A DNA stretch of 64,000 nucleotides, taken from positions 3,359,001-3,423,000 of the forward strand of contig NZ_CP149510.1 in the NCBI RefSeq assembly GCF_040126305.1. The letters are read 5' to 3'. The position numbers were made by a program, and so were the translations under genes. Below, piece after piece: positions 9,436 through 19,187 of this stretch (positions are counted from its first letter, which is position 1; each line of letters opens with the position of its first letter). This DNA comes from Pararhizobium sp. A13. GTDB lineage: Bacteria > Pseudomonadota > Alphaproteobacteria > Rhizobiales > Rhizobiaceae. The notes beneath the pieces are model-generated. The model was not told where the DNA came from and searched no databases. It saw only the letters and a program-made list of their open reading frames with translations.

Positions 9436-9505
9436 TGCTACCGGTATCCTTCAGGGAGGCCGCAGACGCGGTTCCTTGCTTCAATCAAAATCATGGACGG
9501 CGCTG

Positions 9506-10357
9506 TCAGGAGGCCCTTTTGCCGTCGTCACGGACAATCGAGCGCGCACGCTTGCCCCGGAAATAGGACTTCACCCAATCGTCGTCGCAGGCGAGCATAT
9601 CCTCGATCGTGCCTTCGACGAGAACCCGCTTCTGCCCGAGCACCGCGATCCGGTCGCAGACCGAAAACAGGCTGTCGAGATCGTGAGTCACCATATACAC
9701 GGTCAATCCCAGGGTGTCGCGCAGTTTGGCAATCAGGTTGTCGAACTCGGCAGCGCCGATCGGATCGAGCCCGGACGTCGGCTCATCGAGGAAGACCAGG
9801 TCGGGATCGAGCGCGAGCGCGCGGGCAAGGGCCGCGCGTTTGATCATGCCGCCGGAGAGCTCGGAGGGAAACTTGTCCGCCGCCTCCGGCGCCAGACCAA
9901 CCATGTCGATTTTCAGCCGCGCCAGCTCGTCCATCAAGTCCTGCGGCAGGTTCAGATATTCCCGCATCGGCACCTGGATATTTTCGAGCACAGTCAGCGA
10001 GGAAAACAGGGCGCCGTGCTGAAAGAGCACGCCGAGGCGCATGTCGAGTTCCATGCGTTCCTCTTCGCTGACCTCGTCATATTCGACACCGAGTATCTTG
10101 ATCGAGCCGGAACGGCGCGGCAGCAAACGCAGGACCGTGCGCATCAGTACCGATTTGCCGGTGCCGGAAGCGCCGACGAAGCCAAGGATTTCGCCGCGGT
10201 AGATATCGAGATTGAGCTTGTCGAGCACGATGTTGGAGCCGAAGCCGACCGTCAGGTCTTTCACGGACAGGATGATCTCCGTACCGTTTACCCCGCTCCC
10301 CTCTTTCTTTCCCGCCGTCACATTGTCGCTCGGTTCCACCGGCCAAACCTCTTCCAT
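9506..10357 (-). CDS. ABC transporter ATPase of the Mla/Mce system (MlaF-like)
   Basis: 283 aa. Complete nucleotide-binding domain: Walker A GASGTGKS, signature LSGGMIKRAALARALA (the M in place of Q is typical of MlaF/Mkl proteins), Walker B LVFLDEPTSGLD, H-loop VTHDL. It powers lipid transport with the STAS-permease encoded upstream; the two genes overlap by one base (TGATG), so translation is coupled. Confidence 0.94.
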   Translation of the reverse strand: MEEVWPVEPSDNVTAGKKEGSGVNGTEIILSVKDLTVGFGSNIVLDKLNLDIYRGEILGFVGASGTGKSVLMRTVLRLLPRRSGSIKILGVEYDEVSEEERMELDMRLGVLFQHGALFSSLTVLENIQVPMREYLNLPQDLMDELARLKIDMVGLAPEAADKFPSELSGGMIKRAALARALALDPDLVFLDEPTSGLDPIGAAEFDNLIAKLRDTLGLTVYMVTHDLDSLFSVCDRIAVLGQKRVLVEGTIEDMLACDDDWVKSYFRGKRARSIVRDDGKRAS

Positions 10358-11484
10358 CAGAAATCGATCGATGCGTAGAACATCGCAAACAGGCCGTCGA
10401 CAAGGATAACGACGAAGATCGACTTCACCACCGATTGGGTGACGTGTTTGCCGAGCGATTCGGCGCTGCCGCCGACTTTCAGACCTTCCACCGCAGCGAC
10501 AACGCCGATGATCAGCGCCATGAACGGCGCCTTGATCATGCCGGCGAGCACGGACGAGAAGTCGACCGCCTCCTGAAGCCGCGCCAGAAAGGTCGCAAAG
10601 GTGATGCCGGAGTAGCCCCAGGCGACGACGGCTGCCCCTGTCAGCGCTGCAAAGTTGGCTATGATGGTCAAAAGCGGCAATGCCACCGTCAGCGCAACAA
10701 GCCGCGGAAACACCAGGACGCCAATCGGGCTCAGCCCCATCACCTTCAGCGCATCGATCTCCTCGCGCATCTTCATCGAGCCGATTTCGGCGGTGATGGC
10801 ACTGCCGGACCGGCCGGCGATCATGATGGCCGTCAAAAGCACACCGATTTCGCGCAGTTGCAGGATACCGACCAGATCAACGACGAAAAGCTCGGCGCCG
10901 AAATAACGCAGCTGGAAGGCACCCTGCTGGGCGATGATGGCGCCGATCAGGAAGGACATCAGCATGATGATCGGCGTAGCCTGCACGCCCATGCGATCGA
11001 TCTGGTTGACGATCGCGGCCGGCGACAGGCCGCTGTGGCGCCCAAGCTTCAACTGCGCGCCGCGAACAGCCGAGCCGAGAATGAACATCGCAGCGACCGT
11101 GTCTTCCCAGGCAGACATCACGGCCTCACCGACAGGCGCGAAGAACCGGGTAAAGCGGGAGCCGGATTGCTTCTGTTCGTCGCCAGGCTCCGGCAGTTCC
11201 TCAGGCAAGGCACTCAGAAGCTCAAGATAGCGCGGCTTGTCACTAATGAGCGTCACATCGCCGATCTTGGACATGAATCGACGGATGACCCACGCCCCTG
11301 CCGTATCCATCGCCGTGATGGCGCTGAGATCGACTTCAGCCGCTTTCCCGCCGTTGGAAGCAAGTTCGCTGAGGCGCGGTGTGATCGTATGAACGGACGC
11401 GCTGCGCCAATCGCCGCTGAAACGGTAGATCCGGGTTCCGTTCTTGCCAGCCTCGTCGAGCTGCACGTCGGTCTCGGTTTTCAT
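10357..11484 (-). CDS. Mla/Mce permease with N-terminal STAS domain (MlaE-like)
   Basis: About 375 aa from the ATG at 11484; an ATG at 11529 would add 15 residues and neither has a clear Shine-Dalgarno. Residues about 10-100 form a STAS domain (VDLSAITAMDTAGAWVIRRF), so the MlaB-like regulator is fused to the permease rather than separate. The rest is the MlaE permease family with five membrane segments and the conserved loop ITAEIGSMKMREEIDALKVMG that docks onto the ATPase. First gene of the transporter operon, divergent from the epimerase gene. Confidence 0.92.
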   Translation of the reverse strand: MKTETDVQLDEAGKNGTRIYRFSGDWRSASVHTITPRLSELASNGGKAAEVDLSAITAMDTAGAWVIRRFMSKIGDVTLISDKPRYLELLSALPEELPEPGDEQKQSGSRFTRFFAPVGEAVMSAWEDTVAAMFILGSAVRGAQLKLGRHSGLSPAAIVNQIDRMGVQATPIIMLMSFLIGAIIAQQGAFQLRYFGAELFVVDLVGILQLREIGVLLTAIMIAGRSGSAITAEIGSMKMREEIDALKVMGLSPIGVLVFPRLVALTVALPLLTIIANFAALTGAAVVAWGYSGITFATFLARLQEAVDFSSVLAGMIKAPFMALIIGVVAAVEGLKVGGSAESLGKHVTQSVVKSIFVVILVDGLFAMFYASIDF

Positions 11485-11639
11485 TTGCGAACGCGTCACG
11501 TCTGTTGGGTCTTCCGGAGATGGCTGCATTTGATAAAAGGTCAGCGACTCATAACCGCTCGAGCCCCATCTGTCACCGATTGAAACGTTTCTGAAACAAA
11601 CGGTTGGCCGCTGCGATATGGATGCCACAGGAGACACTG

Positions 11640-12623
11640 ATGACACGTTCGCTCGTAACCGCCGTCGAACACTTCCCGATCGCCGGCAGCTTCACCATTT
11701 CGCGCGGCAGCAAGACGACGGCCTCCGTGGTTACCTGCCGCATTTCCGGCGATGGTTTTACCGGGGTCGGCGAATGCGTGCCCTACGGCCGCTACGGCGA
11801 AACCATCGACGGCGTGCTCGCTGAAATCGAGGCAATCCGCCCTGAAATCGAGGCGGGCCTTGGGCGCAACAGCTTGCTGACGGCGATGAACGCCGGCGCG
11901 GCACGCAATGCCATCGACTGCGCGCTCTGGGATCTCGAAGCAAAAACGTCAGGCAGGCACGTCTTTGCGACAGCAAATCTCACTGAACCACAGCCGCTGA
12001 CGACGGCCTATACCCTCTCGCTCGGGGAGCCGGAGACCATGGCAACTCAAGCCGCGCAATACGCCCACCGGGCCTTGCTCAAAGTCAAGGTCGGAACCGC
12101 CGACGATGCCGCCCGTATTCGCGCGGTCCGCGCCGCGGCACCGGACAGCGCCATCATTCTCGACGCCAATGAGGGCTGGACGGAGGCCAATCTGGCCTAT
12201 CACTTCGCCGTCTGCGCCGAATCGGGCGTCGCGCTGATCGAACAACCCCTTCCCGCAGGGCATGACGGCCTGCTGGCGTCCTTATCCCGCCCCGTCCCGG
12301 TCTGCGCCGACGAAAGCGTGCACAGGACCGAAGACCTGCCGAAGCTCGCCGGGCTCTATGATGCCGTCAATATCAAGCTCGACAAGACCGGCGGGCTGAC
12401 AGAAGCGCTGCGCATGCGCGATGCGGCGCGCGCCTTGAACCTCAAGATCATGGTCGGCTGCATGGTCGGCACCTCCCTCGGCATGGCACCGGCTATTCTT
12501 CTGGCGCAAGGCGCCGAATTTGCAGACCTCGACGGACCGTTGCTTCTCGCCCGTGACCGCGAGCCCGGTCTGCGCTACGAGGCCTCGCTGGTCTTCCCGC
12601 CTATTCCCGCCCTCTGGGGCTGA
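11640..12623 (+). CDS. Dipeptide epimerase / DgcA-like racemase, enolase superfamily
   Basis: 327 aa from the ATG at 11640, preceded by ACAGGAGAC. Belongs to the muconate-lactonising-enzyme subgroup of the enolase superfamily: the catalytic KxK pair is in LLKVKVG, the metal ligands are in IILDANEGW, LIEQPL and VCADES, and the second catalytic Lys is in NIKLDKTGG. Members epimerise L-Ala-D/L-Glu for murein peptide recycling; rhizobial DgcA acts on N-acyl-D-glutamate, but its usual partner dgcN is not adjacent, so I keep the general name. Its 3' end overlaps the convergent MFS gene by 49 nt. Confidence 0.87.
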   Translation: MTRSLVTAVEHFPIAGSFTISRGSKTTASVVTCRISGDGFTGVGECVPYGRYGETIDGVLAEIEAIRPEIEAGLGRNSLLTAMNAGAARNAIDCALWDLEAKTSGRHVFATANLTEPQPLTTAYTLSLGEPETMATQAAQYAHRALLKVKVGTADDAARIRAVRAAAPDSAIILDANEGWTEANLAYHFAVCAESGVALIEQPLPAGHDGLLASLSRPVPVCADESVHRTEDLPKLAGLYDAVNIKLDKTGGLTEALRMRDAARALNLKIMVGCMVGTSLGMAPAILLAQGAEFADLDGPLLLARDREPGLRYEASLVFPPIPALWG

Positions 12624-13795
12624 AGATACCAGGCGGTCAAGGCCGAGCCGCAGCCGATCAGTGCCACAACGGACATAGAATAGAAACCGTGGACTCCGAA
12701 CCAGGTGTAGAAATAGCCCGACGCAAACGTGAAGATCGCCGAGAATACGCCGGTATAGAAGAAATACAGCCCCTGCGCGGAAGCCTCCTGCTCTTCCGGC
12801 ACCCGCTGGACCAGCATGTTCTGCATGCCCGTATGCATGATCGCATAGGTGAAGGCGTGAAAACACTGCAGCACGAAATAGCCCCAGAAACCGAGTTCCA
12901 TCGGAAAGATGATCCAGCGCACGACGGCAAGGCCACATCCGGAAAAGATCATCGTCCACAGGCTGAAGCGCCGTATGATCGTCTTGGCGCAGGCAAACAT
13001 CGCCACCTCGGCCGCGACGCCGGCGCTCCACAACAGGCCGATCTGCGTGCCGCTGAAGCCGATGTGCTGCCAGTAGATCGCCGAGAAGGCAAACAGCATC
13101 GCATGGCTGCTGTTGACCAAAGTCACGCCGACCAGAAGCAATTGCAGGTCGAGTTTGCGCAAGGCTTTGGGAGGTGGCTCGGTCAGTGTCGTCAGTGTCG
13201 ATGGACGCCGCGGGCGGCCGACACGCGGCGCAATCAGCGTCAAGACGATCATCAGAAGAAAGCCGCCGACCATGGCCGGTAGCACCATCGCGCCGCCATA
13301 GACACCAATCATCGCGCCGCCGACCATCGTCGCGGCAATGAAGGCGACGGAACCCCACAGGCGCATGCTCGCATAGTCAAAACGCCAGCGCCGCACGCCG
13401 GTCAGCGCGATCGCCTCGACGATCGGCACATAGGGCGAGTATACGCCGCCCTGCAGCGCGCAGACGACCAGCACGAACCAGAAGCTGTGCGAGACGAAGA
13501 GGGCAAGCCCCGTCAGCAGCGAAAGGACCGCCGACCAGATGAGCACACGCGCGCGCTCACCGATCCTGTCGGCCAGAAGCCCGACCAGCGGCGCCGTGAT
13601 GACGCGCACGAACATCGGCACCGCCAGTATGATGCCGATCTCGGCATCACTGAGGGAAAGCGTGCTGAGCCAGACCGGAAAATACGGCATGGCGAAGCCG
13701 TTGACGATGAGCGGCGCGCAGAAGAGCAAAGCGATGCGCGGCACGAAATAGGCCGGCGCATCCTCGCGATAAGGAAGCGGAGACGAGGGAATCAT
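12575..13795 (-). CDS. MFS transporter, HcaT/nucleoside-symporter-like
   Basis: 406 aa with about twelve membrane segments. The pattern near the N-terminus (LIVNGFAMPYFPVWLSTLSLSD) and ADRIGERARVLIWSA place it in the MFS_1-like branch that includes 3-phenylpropionate transporter HcaT; the real substrate is unknown. Probably transcribed after the LpxH-like gene (92-bp gap). Adjacent convergent epimerase might suggest a peptide or amino-acid link, but that is speculation. Confidence 0.85.
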   Translation of the reverse strand: MIPSSPLPYREDAPAYFVPRIALLFCAPLIVNGFAMPYFPVWLSTLSLSDAEIGIILAVPMFVRVITAPLVGLLADRIGERARVLIWSAVLSLLTGLALFVSHSFWFVLVVCALQGGVYSPYVPIVEAIALTGVRRWRFDYASMRLWGSVAFIAATMVGGAMIGVYGGAMVLPAMVGGFLLMIVLTLIAPRVGRPRRPSTLTTLTEPPPKALRKLDLQLLLVGVTLVNSSHAMLFAFSAIYWQHIGFSGTQIGLLWSAGVAAEVAMFACAKTIIRRFSLWTMIFSGCGLAVVRWIIFPMELGFWGYFVLQCFHAFTYAIMHTGMQNMLVQRVPEEQEASAQGLYFFYTGVFSAIFTFASGYFYTWFGVHGFYSMSVVALIGCGSALTAWYLQPQRAGIGGKTSEAS

Positions 13796-13887
13796 GGAAG
13801 GACCTGATGAATGCGTCCATGATTTATCACAGCGCCTCCGAGCGGCGCTAGAAGCTAGATTCCCCTACACTCGTTGTGCGGTTGCTT

Positions 13888-14727
13888 TTATGCCGCCTGT
13901 TGCGAAAGAGCCCGCGCCATCATCACTTCGATCTCGGTCGTATCCTCGCGAACGGCGGGAACGCCGCTCAGCTCACGCCAGGTGATCAGCTCCATCGTGC
14001 CGTCGTGATGCTCGGCGATCGCCGTGCAGCTTTCCACCCAGTCGCCGGTATTGATGTAGCGGACGCCACCGATATCCTCGATCACGGCGTGATGGATGTG
14101 GCCGCAGATCACCCCGTCGGCATTTTCCCGACGCGCCTCCTCGGCCACCACGCGCTGGAATTCGCCAATGAAATTGACGGCATGCTTGACCTGCAGCTTC
14201 GCCCAGGCTGAGAACGACCAATAAGGCAACCCGAGACGACGGCGGACGGCGGACAGGCCGATATTGATGAGGATCGCCATGTCATAGGCCCAATCGCCGA
14301 GATAGGCGAGCAGCCGCGCATTGCGCACCACCACATCGAATTCATCGCCGTGCAGCACCAGATATTTCTGACCATCGGCACCCTCATGCATATGCCGTTG
14401 GGCAACCTCGATGCCACCGAAATGCACACCAGGGAAATCGCGCATGAATTCGTCGTGGTTGCCGGGAATATAGATGATGCGGCTGCCCTTGCGGGCCTTG
14501 CGCAAAAGCTTCTGCACGACATCGTTGCACGCCTGCGGCCAATACCAGCTGCGCTTCAGGCGCCAACCATCGACGATGTCGCCGACAAGGATGATCGTCT
14601 CAGCCTCGTTGGCGCGCAGGAAATCCAGAAGATAGTCGGTCTTGGCCGCTTTCGATCCCAGATGCACATCGGAAATGAACAGGGTCCTGAAACGGCGAAT
14701 GGCTGGGTCTTGCTCTTTCTCAGTCAT
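13888..14727 (-). CDS. LpxH-like metallophosphoesterase (UDP-2,3-diacylglucosamine diphosphatase family)
   Basis: 279 aa from the ATG at 14727 (MTEKEQDPAIRRFRTLFISDVHLG), with GCGAGG upstream. All calcineurin-like metal motifs are present: DVHLG, GDIVDGW, GNHDE, LHGDEFD and GHIHHA. The family hydrolyses UDP-2,3-diacylglucosamine in lipid A synthesis. Alphaproteobacteria commonly use LpxI for that step, so a different phosphoesterase role is possible. The reading frame runs on to 14952, but that part is antisense to the dme start and lacks a ribosome-binding site. Confidence 0.82.
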   Translation of the reverse strand: MTEKEQDPAIRRFRTLFISDVHLGSKAAKTDYLLDFLRANEAETIILVGDIVDGWRLKRSWYWPQACNDVVQKLLRKARKGSRIIYIPGNHDEFMRDFPGVHFGGIEVAQRHMHEGADGQKYLVLHGDEFDVVVRNARLLAYLGDWAYDMAILINIGLSAVRRRLGLPYWSFSAWAKLQVKHAVNFIGEFQRVVAEEARRENADGVICGHIHHAVIEDIGGVRYINTGDWVESCTAIAEHHDGTMELITWRELSGVPAVREDTTEIEVMMARALSQQAA

Positions 14728-14929
14728 ACTGCCTCGCAGATCTATCGGGCCTCTTTTACCCCTGTCAAAAACAGACTCTTGTTTCAGGAGAATGACAGCC
14801 TGTGGATCGGCCATTTCCCGGTTGAGACGGCTGCCCCGGAAAACCAGGGACAATCGAGCGGTTCGAAACTGTACGGGGCGTTCGTTTCGTGCAAAAAGAG
14901 CCGCGACGAAAAGGGAAGGATTCACGAAA

Positions 14930-17242
14930 ATGAGCACCGGCGACAAAGCCAAGACCCCAACGGTTCCAGCAAGCGGCGATCTCGACGAACAGGCGCTGTT
15001 CTTCCATCGCTATCCGCGTCCCGGCAAGCTCGAAATCCAGCCGACCAAGCCGCTTGGCAACCAGCGCGATCTGGCGCTCGCTTATTCACCGGGCGTCGCC
15101 GCCCCTTGCCTCGCCATCCGAGACGATCCGTCGACTGCCGCCGATTATACGGCCCGCGCCAATCTGGTCGCTGTCGTTTCCAACGGCACGGCAGTGCTCG
15201 GGCTCGGCAATATCGGACCGCTTGCCTCCAAGCCGGTGATGGAAGGCAAGGCCGTCCTCTTCAAGAAATTCGCAGGTATCGACGTATTCGACATCGAGAT
15301 CGACGCGCCCGAGATCGACCAGATGGTCAATGTCATCGCAGCACTTGAGCCGACCTTCGGCGGCATCAACCTGGAAGATATCAAGGCCCCGGAATGTTTC
15401 GAAGTGGAGCGCCGGCTGCGCGAGAAGATGGATATTCCGGTTTTCCATGATGATCAGCATGGAACCGCGATCATCGTGGCAGCTGCCATCCTCAACGGCC
15501 TCGAACTCGCCGGCAAGGACATTGCCAAGGCAAAGATCGTCACGTCGGGCGCGGGCGCGGCAGCGCTCGCCTGCCTCAATCTCCTGGTGACGCTTGGCGC
15601 CCGGCGCGAAAACATCTGGGTGCACGATCTCGAAGGCCTCGTCTATCTCGGCCGCGAAGTGCTGATGGACGAGTGGAAGTCGATCTACGCCCAGGACAGC
15701 GCCAACCGGGTGCTCGCCGACAGCATTGCCGGTGCCGATGTCTTCCTCGGCCTTTCGGCCGCCGGCGTCCTGAAGCCTGAGCTACTGGTGCAGATGGCGG
15801 AAAAGCCGCTGATCATGGCGCTCGCCAACCCCAATCCCGAAATCATGCCGGAAGTCGCGCGCGCGGCGCGCCCGGACGCGATGATCTGCACCGGCCGCTC
15901 GGATTTCCCCAACCAGGTCAACAACGTCCTGTGTTTCCCCTACATCTTCCGCGGTGCGCTCGATTGCAGCGCCCGGACGATCAACGAGGAAATGAAGATG
16001 GCGGCCGTGCGCGCCATTGCAGCCCTTGCCCGCGAGGAGCCGTCGGATGTCGCCGCCCGCGCCTATTCCGGTGAGACGCCGGTGTTCGGCCCGGACTACC
16101 TGATCCCCTCGCCGTTCGACCAGCGGCTGATCCTGCGCATTGCGCCGGCCGTCGCCAAGGCTGCGGCCGAAAGCGGCGTCGCCAATCGGCCGATCACGGA
16201 TTTCGACGCCTATCTCGACCAGCTCAACCGCTTCGTCTTCCGCTCCGGCTTCATCATGAAGCCGATCTTCGCCGCCGCCAAGAACGCCCAGAAGAACCGC
16301 GTGATCTTCTCCGAAGGCGAAGACGAGCGTGTGCTGCGCGCAGCGCAGGTGCTGCTCGAAGACGGAACGGCCCGCCCGATCCTCATCGGCCGCCCGCACA
16401 TCATCGAGACCCGCCTGAAGCGCTACGGCCTGCGCATCCGGCCGGATACCGACTTCGAAGTGGTCAATCCCGAAGGCGATCCGCGGTTCCGTGACTATGT
16501 CGACGAGTATTTCTCGCTCGTCGGCCGCCTCGGTGTCATTCCGGAAGCCGCCCGCACCATTGTGCGTACAAACCAGACGGTCATTGGCGCTCTCGCAGTC
16601 CGGCGCGGCGAAGCCGATGCCCTGATCTGTGGTGTCGAAGGACGCTACAGTGCCCATCTGCGTGCCGTTTCGCAGATCATCGGCAAGCGCGAAGGCGTGC
16701 TCGACTTCTCGGCGCTCAGCCTGCTGATTTCGCAGCGCGGCACCACCTTCCTTACCGACACCTATGTGACCTTCGATCCGACAGCGGAGGAGATCGCCCA
16801 GAAGACGATCATGGCGGCCCAGGAAATCCGCCGCTTCGGCATCACGCCGCGCGCGGCCCTCGTTTCCCATTCGAATTTCGGCTCGAGGGATTCAGACAGC
16901 GCGTCAAAGATGCGCAAGGCGATGCAGATTGTTCGCGACCTCGCCCCCGACCTGGAAGCCGATGGTGAAATGCACGGCGATTCCGCTATTTCGGAAATTC
17001 TGCGCAAGCGTGTCATGCCCAACAGCACGCTGACCGGCGAAGCCAACCTGCTTGTCTTCCCCAATCTCGATGCGGCCAATATCACGCTCGGCGTCGTCAA
17101 GACCATGACCGACAGCCTGCATGTCGGCCCGATCCTTCTCGGTACCGCCCTGCCGGCCCACATCCTGTCGCCATCAGTCACCTCGCGCGGCGTCGTCAAC
17201 ATGGCAGCGCTCGCCGTGGTGGAAGCCTCGCATCCGGCGTGA
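14930..17242 (+). CDS. dme: NAD-dependent malic enzyme with C-terminal phosphotransacetylase-like domain
   Basis: 770 aa, the length of rhizobial DME. It decarboxylates malate to pyruvate with NAD(+) and supplies acetyl-CoA when dicarboxylates are the carbon source, as in nitrogen-fixing bacteroids. Residues about 20-160 are the malic N-domain ([13 protein letters not shown]), 160-420 the NAD-binding domain ([26 protein letters not shown]), and about 440-770 a phosphotransacetylase-like domain ([15 protein letters not shown] ... [12 protein letters not shown]), thought to be regulatory. Start at 14930 has AAGGGAAGGA upstream. A 30-bp perfect palindrome lies 8 bp after the stop. Confidence 0.95.
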   Translation: MSTGDKAKTPTVPASGDLDEQALFFHRYPRPGKLEIQPTKPLGNQRDLALAYSPGVAAPCLAIRDDPSTAADYTARANLVAVVSNGTAVLGLGNIGPLASKPVMEGKAVLFKKFAGIDVFDIEIDAPEIDQMVNVIAALEPTFGGINLEDIKAPECFEVERRLREKMDIPVFHDDQHGTAIIVAAAILNGLELAGKDIAKAKIVTSGAGAAALACLNLLVTLGARRENIWVHDLEGLVYLGREVLMDEWKSIYAQDSANRVLADSIAGADVFLGLSAAGVLKPELLVQMAEKPLIMALANPNPEIMPEVARAARPDAMICTGRSDFPNQVNNVLCFPYIFRGALDCSARTINEEMKMAAVRAIAALAREEPSDVAARAYSGETPVFGPDYLIPSPFDQRLILRIAPAVAKAAAESGVANRPITDFDAYLDQLNRFVFRSGFIMKPIFAAAKNAQKNRVIFSEGEDERVLRAAQVLLEDGTARPILIGRPHIIETRLKRYGLRIRPDTDFEVVNPEGDPRFRDYVDEYFSLVGRLGVIPEAARTIVRTNQTVIGALAVRRGEADALICGVEGRYSAHLRAVSQIIGKREGVLDFSALSLLISQRGTTFLTDTYVTFDPTAEEIAQKTIMAAQEIRRFGITPRAALVSHSNFGSRDSDSASKMRKAMQIVRDLAPDLEADGEMHGDSAISEILRKRVMPNSTLTGEANLLVFPNLDAANITLGVVKTMTDSLHVGPILLGTALPAHILSPSVTSRGVVNMAALAVVEASHPA

Positions 17243-17249
17243 GGCGACA

Positions 17250-17279
17250 TCGATTGAGCCAGGTACCTGGCTCAATCGA
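17250..17279. repeat. 30-bp perfect palindrome between dme and luxR
   Basis: Arms TCGATTGAGCCAGGT and its exact reverse complement abut with no spacer. It could fold as a hairpin and end dme transcription, but no T-run follows on either strand. It could equally be a protein site; the centre CAGGTACCTG is built from the CAGGT/ACCTG halves typical of lux boxes. Confidence 0.7.
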
Positions 17280-17312
17280 AACAACAAAACCGCACAAAAC
17301 CACTATCTTAGA

Positions 17313-17334
17313 TTGACAACCCAAGAAACGATTT
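17313..17334 (+). promoter_or_regulatory. Candidate luxR promoter (-35 element)
   Basis: An exact TTGACA at 17313-17318 sits in the AT-rich 170 bp before luxR, with TATTAA 15 bp further as a poor-fit -10. The spacing is short, so this is a tentative call. Confidence 0.3.
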
Positions 17335-17414
17335 ATTAACCAAAGATTGTACTGGACAAAGAGTAAAAACCGTTATCATGGTAAAATACCTTTAAATCAC
17401 AGGGTATTTGCAAC

Positions 17415-18152
17415 ATGACTGACCAACGGGCATTCTTTGACCTGCTGGACATTATGGAAAACGAGAAACTCGTTGAAGCAAAACGGTTTTTCGCCCTGAT
17501 GCGCAGCACTTTCAGTATTGCAAATCTGCTTTACGTCGACGTTGAGATCTTAACGTCGGGATTCGTAGTACATAGACTACACCATACCTACAGCGCGAGC
17601 GCAGTCAGAACTTATATCGATGAAGGATTTCTCCGGATCGACCCGATCTTTCGGTCGGCCATGGGCAGCATCAGGCCGGTGGACTGGGCGACCGCCCGCA
17701 AACTTTACCCCGAAAACGAACCACTCTTTTCCGCGGCTGCCCATCATGGACTCGGCGTCAATGGCATCACGCTGCCGCTTGCCGCGCCGACGCGCCGGCT
17801 GGCTTTTCTAGCGATCCATGCCGATGTCCCGGCCGAGGAATGGCCGGCCTATAGACGCTGCCATCTGCGTGATTTCCAGCTGCTGGCCAATCTCTTTCAT
17901 GCCTCCCTCCTGGAGAACGAAAACAGGGTCGAGCTTTCGAACCACGACGCCGGGTCGCTCACCAATCGGGAGACCGAAGTGCTTGGCTGGGCCGCTGCCG
18001 GCAAAAGCTATTGGGAAATCGGCACCATCCTCGGCATCTCCGAACGCACCGTTCGCTTCTTCATGACCAATGCCCGGCGCAAGCTGAATGTCGTGTCCAA
18101 CGCACAGGCCGTCGCCCAGGCCGTCCGGCGCGATCTTATTCCGACCTTCTGA
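17415..18152 (+). CDS. LuxR-type quorum-sensing regulator (SinR/CinR-like)
   Basis: 245 aa. Residues about 15-165 are the autoinducer-binding domain; the conserved ligand-pocket residues seen in LuxR proteins can be placed at Asp in RIDPIF, Trp in PVDWAT and Gly in GLGVNGITLPL. Residues 180-242 are the LuxR helix-turn-helix (LTNRETEVLGWAAAGKSYWE, then IGTILGISERTVRFFMTNA). The gene is directly followed by luxI on the same strand. Position beside dme is the arrangement of the Sinorhizobium sinRI locus, which supports the SinR/CinR assignment. AGGG precedes the ATG. Confidence 0.93.
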   Translation: MTDQRAFFDLLDIMENEKLVEAKRFFALMRSTFSIANLLYVDVEILTSGFVVHRLHHTYSASAVRTYIDEGFLRIDPIFRSAMGSIRPVDWATARKLYPENEPLFSAAAHHGLGVNGITLPLAAPTRRLAFLAIHADVPAEEWPAYRRCHLRDFQLLANLFHASLLENENRVELSNHDAGSLTNRETEVLGWAAAGKSYWEIGTILGISERTVRFFMTNARRKLNVVSNAQAVAQAVRRDLIPTF

Positions 18153-18215
18153 CTTCACCGAAGCGGCCTCATCCAAGGCGCCTCCAACCCGTTTCCTGTC
18201 CCGCAATCGCCAGCT

Positions 18216-18239
18216 CAGTGCGTCCAAAGGGACGCACTG
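18216..18239 (+). other. Perfect hairpin between luxR and luxI
   Basis: CAGTGCGTCC and its exact reverse complement are separated by a 4-nt loop (AAAG). It lies 64 nt after the luxR stop and upstream of the lux-box-like dyad. With no T-run it is not a canonical terminator, but may limit read-through from luxR into luxI or protect the luxR 3' end. Confidence 0.6.
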
Positions 18240-18269
18240 GATTTCATCACATATTGGCGTGCATTCGAA

Positions 18270-18289
18270 ACCTGTCACTACCGACAGTT
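18270..18289 (+). promoter_or_regulatory. lux-box-like dyad upstream of luxI
   Basis: ACCTGTCACTACCGACAGTT is a 20-bp imperfect dyad: half-sites ACCTGTC and AACTGTC (reverse complement of the right arm) differ at one position. Its centre is about 72 bp before the luxI ATG, fitting an activator site just upstream of the luxI promoter. The likely ligand is the LuxR protein encoded upstream bound to its acyl-homoserine lactone. Confidence 0.65.
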
Positions 18290-18351
18290 TTGCCGATCGC
18301 CGATCACTGACAGCATTTGCTCCTCGCATTCGAGATCACAGGAGCAAAAAA

Positions 18352-18996
18352 ATGATCAGGATTTTCAACCGCAACAGCCGCAAACAGTATCCCCAGGATA
18401 TCGACGCCATGTTCAGGCTGCGCAAGCGCGTCTTCCACGATCTCCTGAAATGGGATGTGTCGGTACGCGGCGATTGGGAAATCGACCACTACGACGACGC
18501 CAATCCACTCTATGTGCTGTCCTACTCCGACCAGACCGGACGCCTGTGTGGCTCTCTGCGACTGCTTCCGACGCTTGGGCCCAACATGCTCGACGACACC
18601 TTCCCCATTCTGCTCGGGGGCAATCCGGAGGTTCGCGATGCATCGGTGTGGGAGTCGAGCCGTTTCTGCATCGATCCAGAGATTTCGCAGGATCGCGGCT
18701 CCAATCAGGTGACGATCGCCGCGGCGGAACTGATGTGCGGCGTCGGTGAACTCGGGCTGTCCTCCGGCCTCAGCCACATCGTCACCGTGACGGATGTCTT
18801 CCTCGAGCGGATGTTCCGCCGCATGGGTTGCCCCGGCGAGCGCATCGGCGAACCGCAGCACATCGGTTCGGTCTATGCGGTCGCCGTCGCCTGGGAAGTG
18901 ACGACCGAACTGCTGGAGACGATGAAAACTGTCGCTCAAATCGGCGGACCGGTCCTGGAAACGCCCATGTCGCTCGAAACCGCCCGCGCCGCCTAA
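18352..18996 (+). CDS. Acyl-homoserine-lactone synthase (LuxI family, SinI/CinI-like)
   Basis: 214 aa from the ATG at 18352, behind CAGGAGC. It makes N-acyl-homoserine lactones from S-adenosylmethionine and acyl-ACP. The invariant LuxI residues are present: Arg in RLRKRVFHD, Phe/Trp in VFHDLLKWDV, the acidic DWEIDHYD block, Arg in GSLRLLPT, Glu and Arg in VWESSRFCI. Synteny with dme suggests the SinI/CinI class that makes long-chain AHLs; chain length is inferred and cannot be read from sequence. No cinS-like small gene was found directly downstream. Confidence 0.95.
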   Translation: MIRIFNRNSRKQYPQDIDAMFRLRKRVFHDLLKWDVSVRGDWEIDHYDDANPLYVLSYSDQTGRLCGSLRLLPTLGPNMLDDTFPILLGGNPEVRDASVWESSRFCIDPEISQDRGSNQVTIAAAELMCGVGELGLSSGLSHIVTVTDVFLERMFRRMGCPGERIGEPQHIGSVYAVAVAWEVTTELLETMKTVAQIGGPVLETPMSLETARAA

Positions 18997-19187
18997 CGTC
19001 GGCTTCCGGAGGGCCGCGACCGCGGCTCTCCGGCCACATCGGCGGAATTTCCCGGGCTCGCGTTAACGCTGGCAAGCGGACTGCGTTGCGCCTCTTTCGA
19101 ATGGCGGTATGATAGGCAATGGCTTGGAGCGCGGCAATAATCCGCCGCGCCCGATAGAGTGCCGGTTCGCTCAGACGAGAGAAAACA

